Shown: positions 1 to 11,520 of the stretch, piece by piece
How positions within the stretch are numbered: the first letter of the stretch is position 1
How the letters are laid out: each line of letters opens with the position of its first letter
DNA from: Acanthamoeba lenticulata
Taxonomy: Eukaryota > Discosea > Longamoebia > Acanthamoebidae
Direction of reading: 5' to 3'
NCBI GenBank assembly: GCA_002179805.1
Contig: NAVB01000875.1
Location: forward strand, 23,263 to 87,262
Length of the DNA: 64,000 nucleotides
The notes under the pieces: generated by a model
Told to the model about the DNA's origin: nothing
Database searches by the model: none
What the model saw: the letters and a program-made list of their open reading frames with translations, nothing else
Position numbers and translations under genes: made by a program

Positions 1-540
1 GTCTTCTATCTTCGAAGTCTAGTGTGGCAGGCGTGGTAGGCAGAGCTGCAGGTGAGCCGGATACAGCAGCATGGTCCTCTTCATCTGCGCGTTCAGCTTC
101 ATCAGAGAGCCTGGCGTTGGGGCTCGATGCAAGTTGCCCGCTGGTGTCAAGAGCGAGCACTTGCGAGCCCCGCAGGCCACGGCGCTGAGCCAAAAGAGGC
201 TCATCTTTCTCAAAGGTCTCTGCGGTGGTTGACCGGCCCACCTGCGGGGAAGCTTCTGGTGAAGCGCTCTCCGTCACGCTTGCACTCGAGGTGAAATCTG
301 TCGTTTGGGAGAGGGAGCTGGCAATAGCGAGCCTCTCCTGCTTCATCTACCTCAAGAACGTGCTCGTCGCCGTCGTTAGCGGAGCCATGGCGAGAACGCG
401 CGAGGGCAGAAACGCACCCATAACACCGCCAGCTGGCTCCACAGGAACAAGCACGCACAGAGCACCATGCAGACCTCCATAATACGCTTCAAACCGCCGT
501 TGCCCCCTGCTCGCGCATTCCTCAGGCGCTGGAACTGCAT
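1..540 (-). CDS. Partial signal-anchor/secreted protein, Ser/Thr/Ala-rich (3' end outside window)
   Basis: Not recognised. Exon 1 (540-418) encodes 41 residues starting MQFQRLRNARAGG, with a hydrophobic segment MVLCACLFLWSQLAVLW that looks like a signal peptide or signal anchor. A 71-bp intron (417-347) has donor GTGCGT and acceptor TAG, both at codon boundaries. Exon 2 (346 to the window edge) stays open and encodes a polar stretch rich in Ser, Thr, Ala and Glu (for example TTDFTSSASVTESASPEAS and LSDEAERADEEDHAA). The exon join and the uninterrupted second exon support a real gene. The function and C terminus cannot be seen. The start at 540 is the first ATG that gives a short positively charged N-region before the hydrophobic segment; an upstream in-frame ATG at 717 is possible but less likely. 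Confidence 0.5.
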
Positions 541-749
541 GTCAGTCCCAAGCTGGGCTGGTGGCCGCTCTCTTTTTGTTCTTTGTTGCTGGAGCAGACG
601 CTGGTCCCTCTGGCTAATAACCGGGAAGGATGAAAAGGAAGAAAAGAGGAACGAAGAGAAAGGCCGGAAAGAAAATCGACTCGATCGGGATTGAATCGCC
701 TGTATCCGATTAATCACTTCTCCGGTCTTGCTTGTTTGTGAGCGTAAGA

Positions 750-3700
750 ATGGGTCGCAGCAAGAGGAAGTCCAAGCAGTCTAAAGCGGATCAGATGGAG
801 CAGGAGGAAGAAGTCAACCACGAGGAGAGCGCCACCGTGACGACAGATTCCGCCGATGCTGATGAACAAGAGAAGAGCATCATGGACGAGGAGGGCCAGG
901 ATAACGGCGAAAGCGCCGGTGAAGGAGCGAAAGAAGATGACGTCGAAGAGAAAGAGGACGAGGACGAAGACGAAGATGAAGAGACTAAGTGGGAAGATCT
1001 CGGCCTTGAAGAGCGCCTTGTGGCCGCAGTTAAGCGGCAGGGCTGGGAAGCACCTTCACCTGTGCAAGAGGCAGCCATCCCGCTTGCCCTGGCTGGGCGT
1101 GATTTGCTCGTTCGCGCGCGCACGGGTTCGGGCAAGACTGCTGCCTACTCGCTGCCCCTTATCCACAGTGCTCTCATGGCCAAGGAGGTGCGCTATCCAT
1201 TTGACTTTACCATTTTTACGATTTAATTCTGTCCATCTAAATGAGCGATTAATTTTATGTGGAACGGACGATTTTGGTGATGATTTACGAATGCAGCTGC
1301 CCGATTACGAGCGCGGCGTGCGCGCCGTGGTGCTGGTGCCCACGCGCGAGCTGTGCCAGCAGGTGCGGGACCACTTCGTGGCCCTCACCCACAAGTACTG
1401 TCCCGAGGTCACCTCGCTCGCCCTCTCAGCCGATGCGCCCTTTGCCACGCTCAAGTGCGTCTATCCGCGGATTCTTCCTCGCCGTTCATCTTTGCATCTT
1501 CTTCTTCTTCTTCTTGCCTGACCTTCTGCTCCGATCGGCAGGGCGCGGTTGTCGGAGCTGCCGGACGTTCTCGTGGCTACGCCCAAGGTCTTGCTGGACC
1601 ACCTCAAGAAAGGGGTACATGTCCCGCCACCCCACGACAACTCGCTCCCCTCGAGGCCTGGCTTGGTTGTTGACGCGCGAAATCCGCGCACGCGCACGCA
1701 CACGACACCAGACGGTGGTGCTCAAGGAGAGCGTGCAATCGGTAGTGGTGGACGAAGCCGACTTTATGCTGTCGTATGGCTTCGAGGACGACATGAAGCA
1801 GATCGTGCAGCGGTTGCCCACCATCTTCCAGGGCTTCCTCATGTCGGCCACGCTCTCCACCGTACAGCCTTTCTCTTCACAACATAATTCAATTAATATT
1901 CCTTTAAATAGAAATTCAATTTTTAATATTATTTGTTATTTTAAAAAATGAATAAAATGCTAACTAGCGTCTGTCGTTGTTGCAAATGGCCGGTGCAGGA
2001 CGTGGAGAACTTGAAGCAGCTGATCCTGCACTCGCCCGCCGTGCTGAAGCTGGAGGACGTGGAGGAGGCTCAAGAGACCAAGCTCGTCCAGCATTCGATC
2101 GAGTGCTCCGAGAACGACAAGTTCTTGCTGGCCTACTTCATGGTCAAGATGGGCCTGCTCGGAGGCAAGGGCATCTTCTTCGTCAACGACATCGACCGCT
2201 GCTTCAAGCTCAAGCTCTTCTTCGAGCGATTCTTCATCAAGGCCGCCCTCCTCAACTCGGAGCTGCCGCAGAACTCGAGGTACCACATCCTGCAGCAGTT
2301 CAACAAGGGCGTCTTCGACTACCTCATCGCCACCGACGAGCATGAGGCCACCGCCGAGCAAGAAGACGACAAGAAGAAGAAGAACAAGAGCAAGAAGGAA
2401 AAGCCCAGCAAGGACGAGGACGACAAGGAGGACGATGACGACAAGGAAGAAGAAGAAGAAGAAGAAGAAGACAAGGAGGAGGAAGAGGAGGGAGAGAATG
2501 AGGAGGACGAGGAGGAGGACGAGGAAGAGGAGGGCAAGGCAAAGAGCACGAAGAGGGGCAGGCGGCGGAGCGCAAAGGGCGTCAAGGCCCCGCGCAAGGG
2601 CGAGGAGTATGGCGTGTCGCGAGGTGTCGACTTCAAGAACGTGTCGGCGGTGGTCAACTTTGACTTCCCGCGCACGGTCAAGGCCTACGTGCACCGAGTC
2701 GGCCGCACGGCCCGCGGCTCGGCCTCGGGCATGGCCCTTTCCTTCGTCACCCCCGACGACACCACTCTTCTCGAGCAGGTGGCTGCCCACCTCGAAGGTA
2801 CTTTATCTTCTACTTCTTTTTTTGTCTTGTTTTGTTTTGTTTTGTTTTCTTATTCTTTTTCTTCCTATGTTCATTATTAATAACAATAATAATGTGCAGC
2901 GGAGGGCAAGAGCGTGACCCCGTACAGCTTCAAGAGGAGCATGGTCGATGGTTTCCGCTACCGTGTTGAGGATACGCTCAGGAGCGTGACGCGGGCGGCG
3001 ATCAAGGAGGCGCGCGTGAAGGAGCTCAAGGCTGAGATCCTCAACTCGCAACAGCTCAAGGAGCACTTTAGCGAGAACCAGGTGCGTGGCGTCTCCTTTT
3101 CGACGGCATTGCATAAAAAATGCTCAACGCTGCTTGATCGGCTGACCGATCGGACGGACGCAGGCGGACTTGAAAGTGTTGATGGAGCACGACCGCACGC
3201 TGTTGGCGAATCACGTGAAGCCGCACCTCAAGTACATCCCGTCGTACCTCATGCCCAATGCCGACAGCATCAACGCCCAGGCCGACCTGGCGGCCGCCAA
3301 ACCACAGCCCCGCAAGCGCAAGCGGCCCACCCACGGCAAGGTGCGTTCCGCTCCTCACGTGTTTTTGGAGATTCGACTATTTACCGATTACTTGTACTCT
3401 CGCGCAGGAGAAGAAGGGAGCCGACCCGTTGAAGTCTCTTAAGGCGCCCCACAAGAAGAGCAAGACTTTGAGCAACAAGGAAGAGGCCATGGCGGACAAG
3501 CGCAACCCTAGCCTCAACCCGAGCCTCGAGCCCGGCGAAAGAAACCGCGCCCGAAGCGTGCGGAAGGCCTTTTCGGTACAGTCATCGATCACTCCATCCC
3601 ACGTGAAGATGATGCTGACTAGTTATAATTGCGTTTACAGCGACCTGGCAAACATCACAAGGGTAAGTGGAAGGGTGTCACTCGCAAGCCCAAGAACTAG
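750..3700 (+). CDS. DDX56: DEAD-box RNA helicase, DDX56/Dbp9 type (ribosome biogenesis)
   Basis: ATP-dependent RNA helicase of the nucleolar DDX56/Dbp9 family, expected to act in 60S pre-rRNA processing. Motifs in order: Q-motif region WEDLGLEERLVAAVKRQGW, motif I ARTGSGKT, Ia PTRELCQQV, Ib ATPKVL, II VVDEADFMLSYGFE, III SAT, IV KGIFFVN, V around SRGVDF, VI HRVGRTARG. The family-specific C-terminal block is present: YRYRVEDTLRSVT-like and VKPHLKYIPSYL, ending in a basic tail GKHHKGKWKGVTRKPKN. The N terminus is acidic. A long Lys then Asp/Glu insert (about 2341-2600) lies between motifs IV and V, where family members also carry insertions. There are at least seven short introns; the last joins TTTTCG to CGACCTGG and places the stop at 3698-3700. 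The ATG at 750 follows an intergenic stretch and gives the expected basic start MGRSKRK. Confidence 0.95.
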
Positions 3701-3847
3701 ACATTGTTGGCTCTTGTCTCTTCTTCTTTCAAACATCTTGTTCAGCTTCACTGTTATGGCCAGCAATATAAATGTTTATTCCCTGAGGTTGTATCGGAAC
3801 GTCAAGTTATTGGAAGATGACAAGCAGCTTTATTTGAGCAAATCGCT

Positions 3848-5323
<1,476 letters not shown>

Positions 5324-5449
5324 CTTAAAAGTAGCGGAGCGGAGGATGAACGGTCGGGCGAGCACGGCAAAGACAAGAAAAAAAACCCTCAAAATGATTT
5401 TAAAAATAAATAATGAGTTTTATCCCGGATTCTTCCGGGCACAGAACGG

Positions 5450-7371
5450 TCACGTCTGCTTGACGGGACGGCGCGTGGGAATCGTAAGGCCCTGCGGCGA
5501 GGCCGTTGGTGCGGATGACGACGATGCCTTGGCTCGTTTGGACTTACGGCCTGTGGGCGATGAAGGTGTAGATGAGAAGAGCAGGTTCTTGAGCGGCCCG
5601 ACGCTCAGACCGAGGACGAAGCCCGTGGCCAGCATGATGTATTCCAGACCGCCGATCCGGCGCGCTCCATCTCCTTCCCCGACGTGGCTCTCATCATGCT
5701 TGACCTTCTTGGGTGGCTGTTCAGTGTCGGCCGAGATCTGAGGCGCTGAGTTTTGTTCGGCTTGCTTGCTCTTCTTGGCGCTTTTGTCCTTCTTCTTGTC
5801 GCCGGCGTCTTTCTCGAAGCAGATCTCGGCGCCGCAGGCCTCGTACCAGTTTAGCGACGTGCTCTCCGCGAGCACCTTCTCGAACTCTGTGAAGGTGCAG
5901 TTGCCTTCGGTCTGGCCGCTGCAGCCTGGCAGGCGCAGCGGCTCACCGTTGTAGACCAGCTGCACAAAGGCCCGCTTGCCATCGTGATCGTCCTGCCACG
6001 TGTACAGCTCAAAGGCCACGTAGGCCGCAAAGGGCGGCACGTCTGCATACAGCCGCCGAGTCAACGTCAGCAGAAAGCTCAATCAGGGGTACGAGAGGTG
6101 CAAGTACGAAAGTTGGGGATGTTGAGGGCGGTCAAGAGGGCCAGGAGGGTGCCGTCGTGGGCCGACAGCAGCATGAACTTGGGCGAGTCAGTAGCGGCCG
6201 TGGCCGGGCCGAGGTGCGGCCGCAAGGTGCCGAGGATCTCCGTGAAGATCCTTCCGCTGCCCAGCTTGCCCATCTCGCGCGTCGCATACTTTTGCTTCAG
6301 CTGCAGGAGGAGGTTTCAGCTTCGATTAACATCATCATTGTTGTCGTCATCATCGTAGCTTGTAGGACACGGACCACCCACTCGCCGACCGACTTGATGG
6401 TGTCAAGGTGCTCCAAGGGGAAGCCGTCGATCATGGTCTTGTTATGAACGATCTCCTGCTTGAGGAGCGTGGCCACGCTCGTGAAGTGCTTCAGCCCGAG
6501 CTCGGTCCCAAGAAGCTGCGATAGGTGGGCCCGCAAATCTGCCGTCTTTTCCTCCATCGCTCGCCACTCGCTCCTGTTCATTCGAATGTCGTCCGAGCCC
6601 AAGGGTGAGCCGCAAGTTTCACAATGCGCGAGACGCCGGACGCGCACCCCTGTTTCACGAGTTCCTGCATCTCCTTGATCCGCGGGCAGTTCTTGTAGGC
6701 GTAGAGCACGTTGTCATGGTGCTTGGCAAAGGCGTGGATGGGCACAGGCTGCAGACCTCCCGGGAGCCGCTTCGCCTCTTGTGTGGGCGGATAAAAGCCG
6801 TGCATGAAGCTCTGCAGTGAGCGGCCAGAGGTTGAGCTTTAGACACCATGTGAAGAGAAGCTGATGGGAGACATGCCTGCGCGCTCATCAAAGTGCGCTC
6901 TTTGCTGGTCGAGCGCACGTAAACTTCGTTGCCTCGGTATTCAGGGCTGACGAGACCGTGCTCCTCGACATACCGCTTCCTGAACATCTGGCCCAGTTCG
7001 TAGTGTTGCTCCATTCCCTACGGTGGGTGAGGTGAGAACAGGGCGATAGTGCAATTCGATGCCTGCAAACGTACGAGCCATGTGAGTTGGCCCAACCCTT
7101 CAGGCCAGTGGCTCTTTGTGTTGGGAAACGTCTTGATGGGAGTCCTGATGCATGCAGATGTGAGAAACTTTGCCGGCGTCAAAGAGAGGGATAGTCACCT
7201 GTCGCCATGGCGTGTGATTACCAAGGCTGCTCGTAGCACAGGGCCAACGGCAGCGGGTGGAATAGGGTGCGGATGTGCAAGCTCATCGATCAGTTGAGAA
7301 GATGGGGATGATAGAGCAGAATGAAAGAGCAAGAGCACGACTATGAACGAGAAGAGCCGAGAGGAGAGCAT
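5450..7371 (-). CDS. Histidine acid phosphatase (clade 2), secreted or lysosomal, with C-terminal membrane anchor
   Basis: Histidine-phosphatase superfamily, branch 2 (prostatic/lysosomal acid phosphatase). A signal peptide [20 protein letters not shown] starts at 7371. The catalytic motif RHGDR occurs in LVITRHGDR. Further matches are the family's [11 protein letters not shown] and [16 protein letters not shown] segments and the C-terminal proton donor in [16 protein letters not shown]. After the catalytic domain there is a Lys-rich linker and a hydrophobic segment [17 protein letters not shown] near the end, followed by a basic cytosolic tail. This suggests a type I membrane enzyme like the lysosomal LAP precursor. 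Start choice: the same frame is open further upstream (an ATG at 7494), but 7371 gives a clean signal peptide. Several introns are present. Amoebae use such enzymes in lysosomes and phagosomes; that role here is inferred. Confidence 0.9.
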
Positions 7372-7828
7372 CGCAATGGAGACGTTGTGTTCAGGAGGAT
7401 GGTAGCAGTGCCGGATGCACAGAGAACCAACCGCCTTGTCGTTTGTGCATCCGTGGCCCACGGACTGGCGTTTTCTCTTTTCATTTCTTTTCACTCCTCA
7501 GCGAACGCGTTACACGTTCCTGCAAAGCGTTCACTACCGTCCCTTCCGCGGCCAACTGGCTCGATTAATGAGCGTGGTGAGTAGTTAGGATCCTTGGCAC
7601 AGAGCAGATAAAGGCGTGCGTGTGACCACGGCCTCTGAAGCCACTTGTCAAGAGACAGAGTAGACCCAAGTCGCAGTGAAGTCTTTACGTTTACGTTGCA
7701 CGACTTGGTGCACAATGGCGCTAAACAAATCAAAAAGGGGGGTGCGGCGCAGGAAGGCCACTGGTTCTCTCTGCAGGGATCGATGTGGTCGCGTTGCTTT
7801 CTCTCTTTCTCTCTCTCTCTCTCTATGA
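7372..7828. other. Intergenic region with CT microsatellite
   Basis: No gene was recognised between the acid phosphatase start (7371) and the LRR protein stop (7829). A pure CT repeat at about 7798-7824 lies immediately beyond the stop codon of the upstream minus-strand LRR gene and is probably in its 3' UTR. The remainder should hold that gene's polyadenylation region and the acid phosphatase promoter. Minus-strand open frames here lack recognisable domains. Confidence 0.5.
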
Positions 7829-8841
7829 TTACAAGTCCTCGTTGAGGATGAATCGGTTGCCCTCAGACTGCCGTCCGACATAGACCTGGACAAGGTGAAC
7901 CGGTCAGTAAGGTCTTTATCATCCTTCTTGACACGCAGAAGGAGAGATGAAGCACGCACGTATTTTGTCTTGGTGAAGGAAGCGCCGCCGGTCTTCTCGA
8001 GGGGACGAAGATCCTCTGGGAGGGCCTTGATGTTGTCGGCCTCTGCGTCAGGCTCGGGAGTCTGCTTGTAGGCCTCCTCCTTAGGCCGGACGACGATGCC
8101 CGTGAGGTGACCCACCCGCTTGGCCTCGTTCCTTTCCCAATCCGTGACCGGCGACGAGTCGAGGAACTTGAGGGTGGGAAGGCGGAACACCACAAAGATC
8201 CTGGCGGTACATGATTGTCAATATTGCACCACCCCTCATAAAGTACACCGACGACGGCGCCATCACGAGGCAGAAGGGGTCGCGATAGATACCGGTAGCG
8301 TCGGTAATCGTCTTGGTCCTTGCCCGTGAGCTCGTTGGGGCAGGCGGGGTTCTTCAGCAGGCTGAGAAAAGTAAGGCTGGGGAATGCCTTGGACACCAGC
8401 GGCAGAAACACCTCGAGGTTTTCGATCTGCAACAAGAAGCGCAATGCGTGCACGTCTTTAAGAGGTCTTCGGAATGGAGCGGCGACAGATCCAACGGGTG
8501 CGTACGTTGTTGCTGTTAAGGCTGAGGGTACGGAGACTGGGGATGGAGGGAAGAGCAGGACTATCGTCTATGCTGTTGTAGTCGAGCACCAACGAATCCA
8601 AAATAGAGAAGCTGGCAAGCGCAGAGAGGTCTCTGCCGGCACAACATAAAATAAATAACAAAGAATAAATAAATCAATAGGGAGAACGGAATTGCAATTT
8701 GGCGCACCTGATGCGATTATAGCTGAGATCGAGCCGCTTGGCCTTGTCTCCGTATTGCTGAGCAAGACTGACCGGCATTTCCTCAAGGTCCTGTCCCACA
8801 ATTGACAAGTGTTGCTCGCTCTCCGTGTAGCACGCCTCCAT
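7829..8841 (-). CDS. Leucine-rich repeat protein (LRMDA/SDS22-like, LRRcap)
   Basis: Small LRR protein. The N terminus MEACYTESEQHLSIVGQDLE is followed by repeats with consensus L.L..N, such as KRLDLSYNRI, LDSLVLDYNSIDD and LRTLSLNSNNV. A capping segment resembles the LRRcap of LRMDA (C10orf11)-type proteins: LTFLSLLKNPACPNELTG, DDYRRYR, then RLPTLKFLDSSPVTDWERNEA. The last exon joins TKTKY to VYVGRQSEGNRFILNEDL and ends at 7829. LRRs of this type mediate protein binding; the partner is unknown. The 8841 ATG is the first in-frame Met. The frame upstream is open through a possible 5' exon (donor near 8924, acceptor near 8857), so an N-terminal extension cannot be excluded. Confidence 0.8.
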
Positions 8842-9114
8842 TTTCAATTTAAACTCAGGAACTGCCAGGATAGAACGCCGTTATTAGCAGTTAAACGAAA
8901 GGCATACGGTCGCAAGAGGGACGTACGGTCAGGGTGGGCAGCCAGGCAGAAGTGACACACAACAATTATTATTTCTGTTTGCAATTTCTTTCGCGGCGAG
9001 AAGAATGACGGCTACGAACAACTGGCCGCGGGGTGCGACGGTCACCTTTGAACCTTTGATGTCAGCTTCCGCAGTCTTAGGTGCGGCTTGGGGGTACATT
9101 CTTTTGTTTATTGA

Positions 9115-11039
9115 CTAGAACATATGGTGGCCCACCTCGAGCATCATCTCTGCGTTGATGCCATCTGGCCCTCCAAAGGGATCCTCTACGTACTCTTGGA
9201 TCTTGTAAAGCGTGAGGAGAAGAGCGCTGCAACGACGACACAAGAAGAAAGGAGAGAAAGAAAAGGTCATCAGGCGTGTCAGACAACACGAGCAAAAGAT
9301 GGCAGCTTGCCTACCTCGAAAAGACCGAGATGAAGACGCCGGCCCACAGGCCGTAGGTGTCGCCGAAGTAGGCGAACTGCGTGATCAAGAAGAAGTCAAA
9401 ATATGAACGCAACGGAGAAGAACGAGCGAGACGTACGTAGGGGCCGAGGAGCACGGGGGCAATGGTGAGGAATACAAAGCCGTAGCCGCGGAGGGTGGAC
9501 GCCGTGCGGAAGTCGTGAATGAGCTTGAGGTTCTCAAAGTCATTCATCATGTACCGGTGGTACTGGGCCGGTCGGCTGATCACGCTCCTCACCCATTCGT
9601 GCCGTTTCCGAAGGTCCTCTTGCTTCACCCTGCCCCCTCGTCCCACCGGAGCACGTCACTTTTTCCAATCCACTTTGCTCTCTTCCTTGCAGGTTAAGCG
9701 TACCAGAGTTCATCAAACAGAGTGTAGATTCGGAAGAGCGACTCGAGACCGCCTTTGTGCGTGAGATAGAGCTTGATCTCTTTGAACAGCCGGATGATGT
9801 CTTCCTTCACCTCGACCGCCTGGTACCGAAGACGTGCGTGTGAGTTGGGTGCGTGTGCGTGTGGGCAAAAAAATATCTCGTGAGCGGGGACCGCTGCCGT
9901 ACCATCCTACGCTCTTCTCGCTGTCGTCGGTCGATGGTGGAAGGCCTGGTGTCACTTCCCGAAGGCTCGTCCTCGTCCTCTAATCACCGCGTTCAGGTGT
10001 CATACGTCAGTCGGACTCACACATGAAGTCACAGTGCTACTCACCTTTCCTCTCCACCAGCTCGTGCCCTCCTTCCTGCTCTTCGCCACCTTCTTGAGGA
10101 ACTGTATAATCGGGCTCGCGCCCTCGTGCGTCGGTCTCCTGGCGCGCCATCTCCTCACGGCTCCGCCGCTCCTCCTGCCATGTGGCCTCCGAATCCCATT
10201 CCCTGTCTCATGCTCCCGCACGAGCGCGTGTGAGAGGAGGCCTCAGCCATCATGATGGATTTGTCAGGCGCACCGGTGGCACTGGTACAGTGCGACAGCA
10301 GAGGATTTGAGCGACGCCATCGTCATGAAGCACCGCTCACGTCTTTGAAACGCGTAGTTGATGCTGTGGTGCGTCCGAGCCCTCGCTCGGCAGAGTGAGT
10401 GCCGCCAACCCAGTGGAGAAGGCGATGGGAGATGGGGCAAGAAGATGATACCCGAAGGAAATAGGGAAGATGATGGCGGAGGCGAGGAGGGATATGGGCA
10501 TGTCGGTGGTCAAGTCGAGGTAGTGGCACATGAGAGTAGAACCTACGGCAAGGCAGGTGACCAGCACCGTGTGAAACGTGATCAGCCGCAGGAACGATCG
10601 GAGGAGGCTGATCATCATGGCTCCGGTGAACAACCACGAATCGAGAGCCTGTGCAAAATGTGATGAGCGCCCAGCTAAACACTCATGAATGAACAAGCAA
10701 GAACTACGGGCACTCACCGGGAAGGGCGTCGCCCCACTCCACTCCTCTCGTCGCGGCTCGTGTCGGCGCGCATACCTGCCGTACCAGGTGCGTCAGTGCC
10801 AACACACTGAAGGTTTTTCACAGGACCTGAGGATTCCCGTGTGGGGGCGAGTGAACATACCGGTGCGGGTATTTGAGGCGGAGGTGCTCCAGACGTTCCT
10901 CGTGCGTTGGTGGTGCTCCACGGCGGAACAGGGCCGCAGTTGGCGCGTGCTCCGGGGGCAGGGCAGAGTGTTGCACTGGGAATGCGGGTGTGGGTGTGGG
11001 CTCTGCCTGGAGCTCTTCCATCTCAGCCTCACCTTCCAT
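9115..11039 (-). CDS. Bestrophin-like multi-pass membrane protein
   Basis: Reconstructed over about nine exons. A polar N-terminal tail (MEGEAEMEELQAEPTPTP, then EERLEHLRLKYPHRYARR) leads into hydrophobic segments: WLFTGAMMISLLRSF, TFHTVLVTCLAVGSTLMC, then PISLLASAIIFPISFGINYA followed by FQRR. That last block resembles the 'LP.SLL...L...R.N.SY.R..EAR' region of bestrophin/UPF0187 anion channels. A charged cytosolic linker follows (EEMARQETDARG, DRRQREERRM), then an amphipathic helix region (VEVKEDIIRLFKEIKLYL), two more membrane segments (GYGFVFLTIAPVLLGPY and YFGDTYGLWAGVFISVFS), and the end motif KIQEYVEDPFGGPDGINAE, which recalls the bestrophin acidic 'PFG.D..D' stretch. It is probably an ion channel of the plasma or organelle membrane. 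Family assignment is by motif resemblance only. The exon join near 10215 is the least certain. Confidence 0.65.
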
Positions 11040-11520
11040 TTGATCTCTTTGTTTAAGAATTCAATTCAAAACTGGGCGTAGTTGCAGTAGGCCTTGGGCC
11101 AAGGGCACATGGATAAAGCGGGATAGACGAGCAGCAGCAGCATGAGCAGTACACACTCAGCCCTGCTTCGGGCGACGGGTGGGACATTCAGGACGCTTTC
11201 CGTGTGAAAGAAACAGAAAGAAGGAAGGCAGCCTGGCTTGCCTGCGAAAAAAGACAAGAGGCGCCTGCCCTGCCTCCCTTAGCCTGTCAGGCAGGCCAAA
11301 ACAGTGTTGTGGCCTAGAGATCGGAGAGGGTCAGACATCAGTCTGATCACCACAAACAATCGGGGGGCCTGGAGGAGTTATGTCTCTTTTAAATTATGAT
11401 ACAGACTCGCTGCCCATCACTGACAGTGCTGGGCGCCTCTTCCTTGCTCGCCAGGCGCCGTTTCCACGTGGACCGCATGCAACAGCACTACGAGGGGTTC
11501 TCCTCCCGCAGTGGACGGTT
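11040..11520. other. Intergenic region, no gene recognised
   Basis: This lies between the bestrophin-like start and the LRR protein stop. A short minus-strand open frame (11066-11257) ends with a hydrophobic, Leu-rich peptide and CPWPKAYCNYAQF but has no supporting exons. A small perfect inverted repeat (TCAGAC, four-base loop, GTCTGA) sits near 11333-11348. A plus-strand frame from 11380 overlaps the next gene's 3' end and looks like chance. Confidence 0.4.

Noticed and set aside
1960..2790. Leu/Val-rich minus-strand ORF of 276 codons, and the Ser-rich ORF at 2319-2681
   Set aside because: Mirror images of the Glu/Asp/Lys-rich insert of the DDX56 gene on the other strand. GAG/GAA codons read in reverse as Leu, Phe and Ser.
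7798..7824. CT repeat as a regulatory GAGA-type element
   Set aside because: It lies just past the stop codon of the minus-strand LRR gene; similar microsatellites occur in introns and 3' regions elsewhere in the window.
11066..11257. Small secreted peptide frame ending CPWPKAYCNYAQF
   Set aside because: Only a short hydrophobic tail with no upstream exon, no good start context and no homology recognised.
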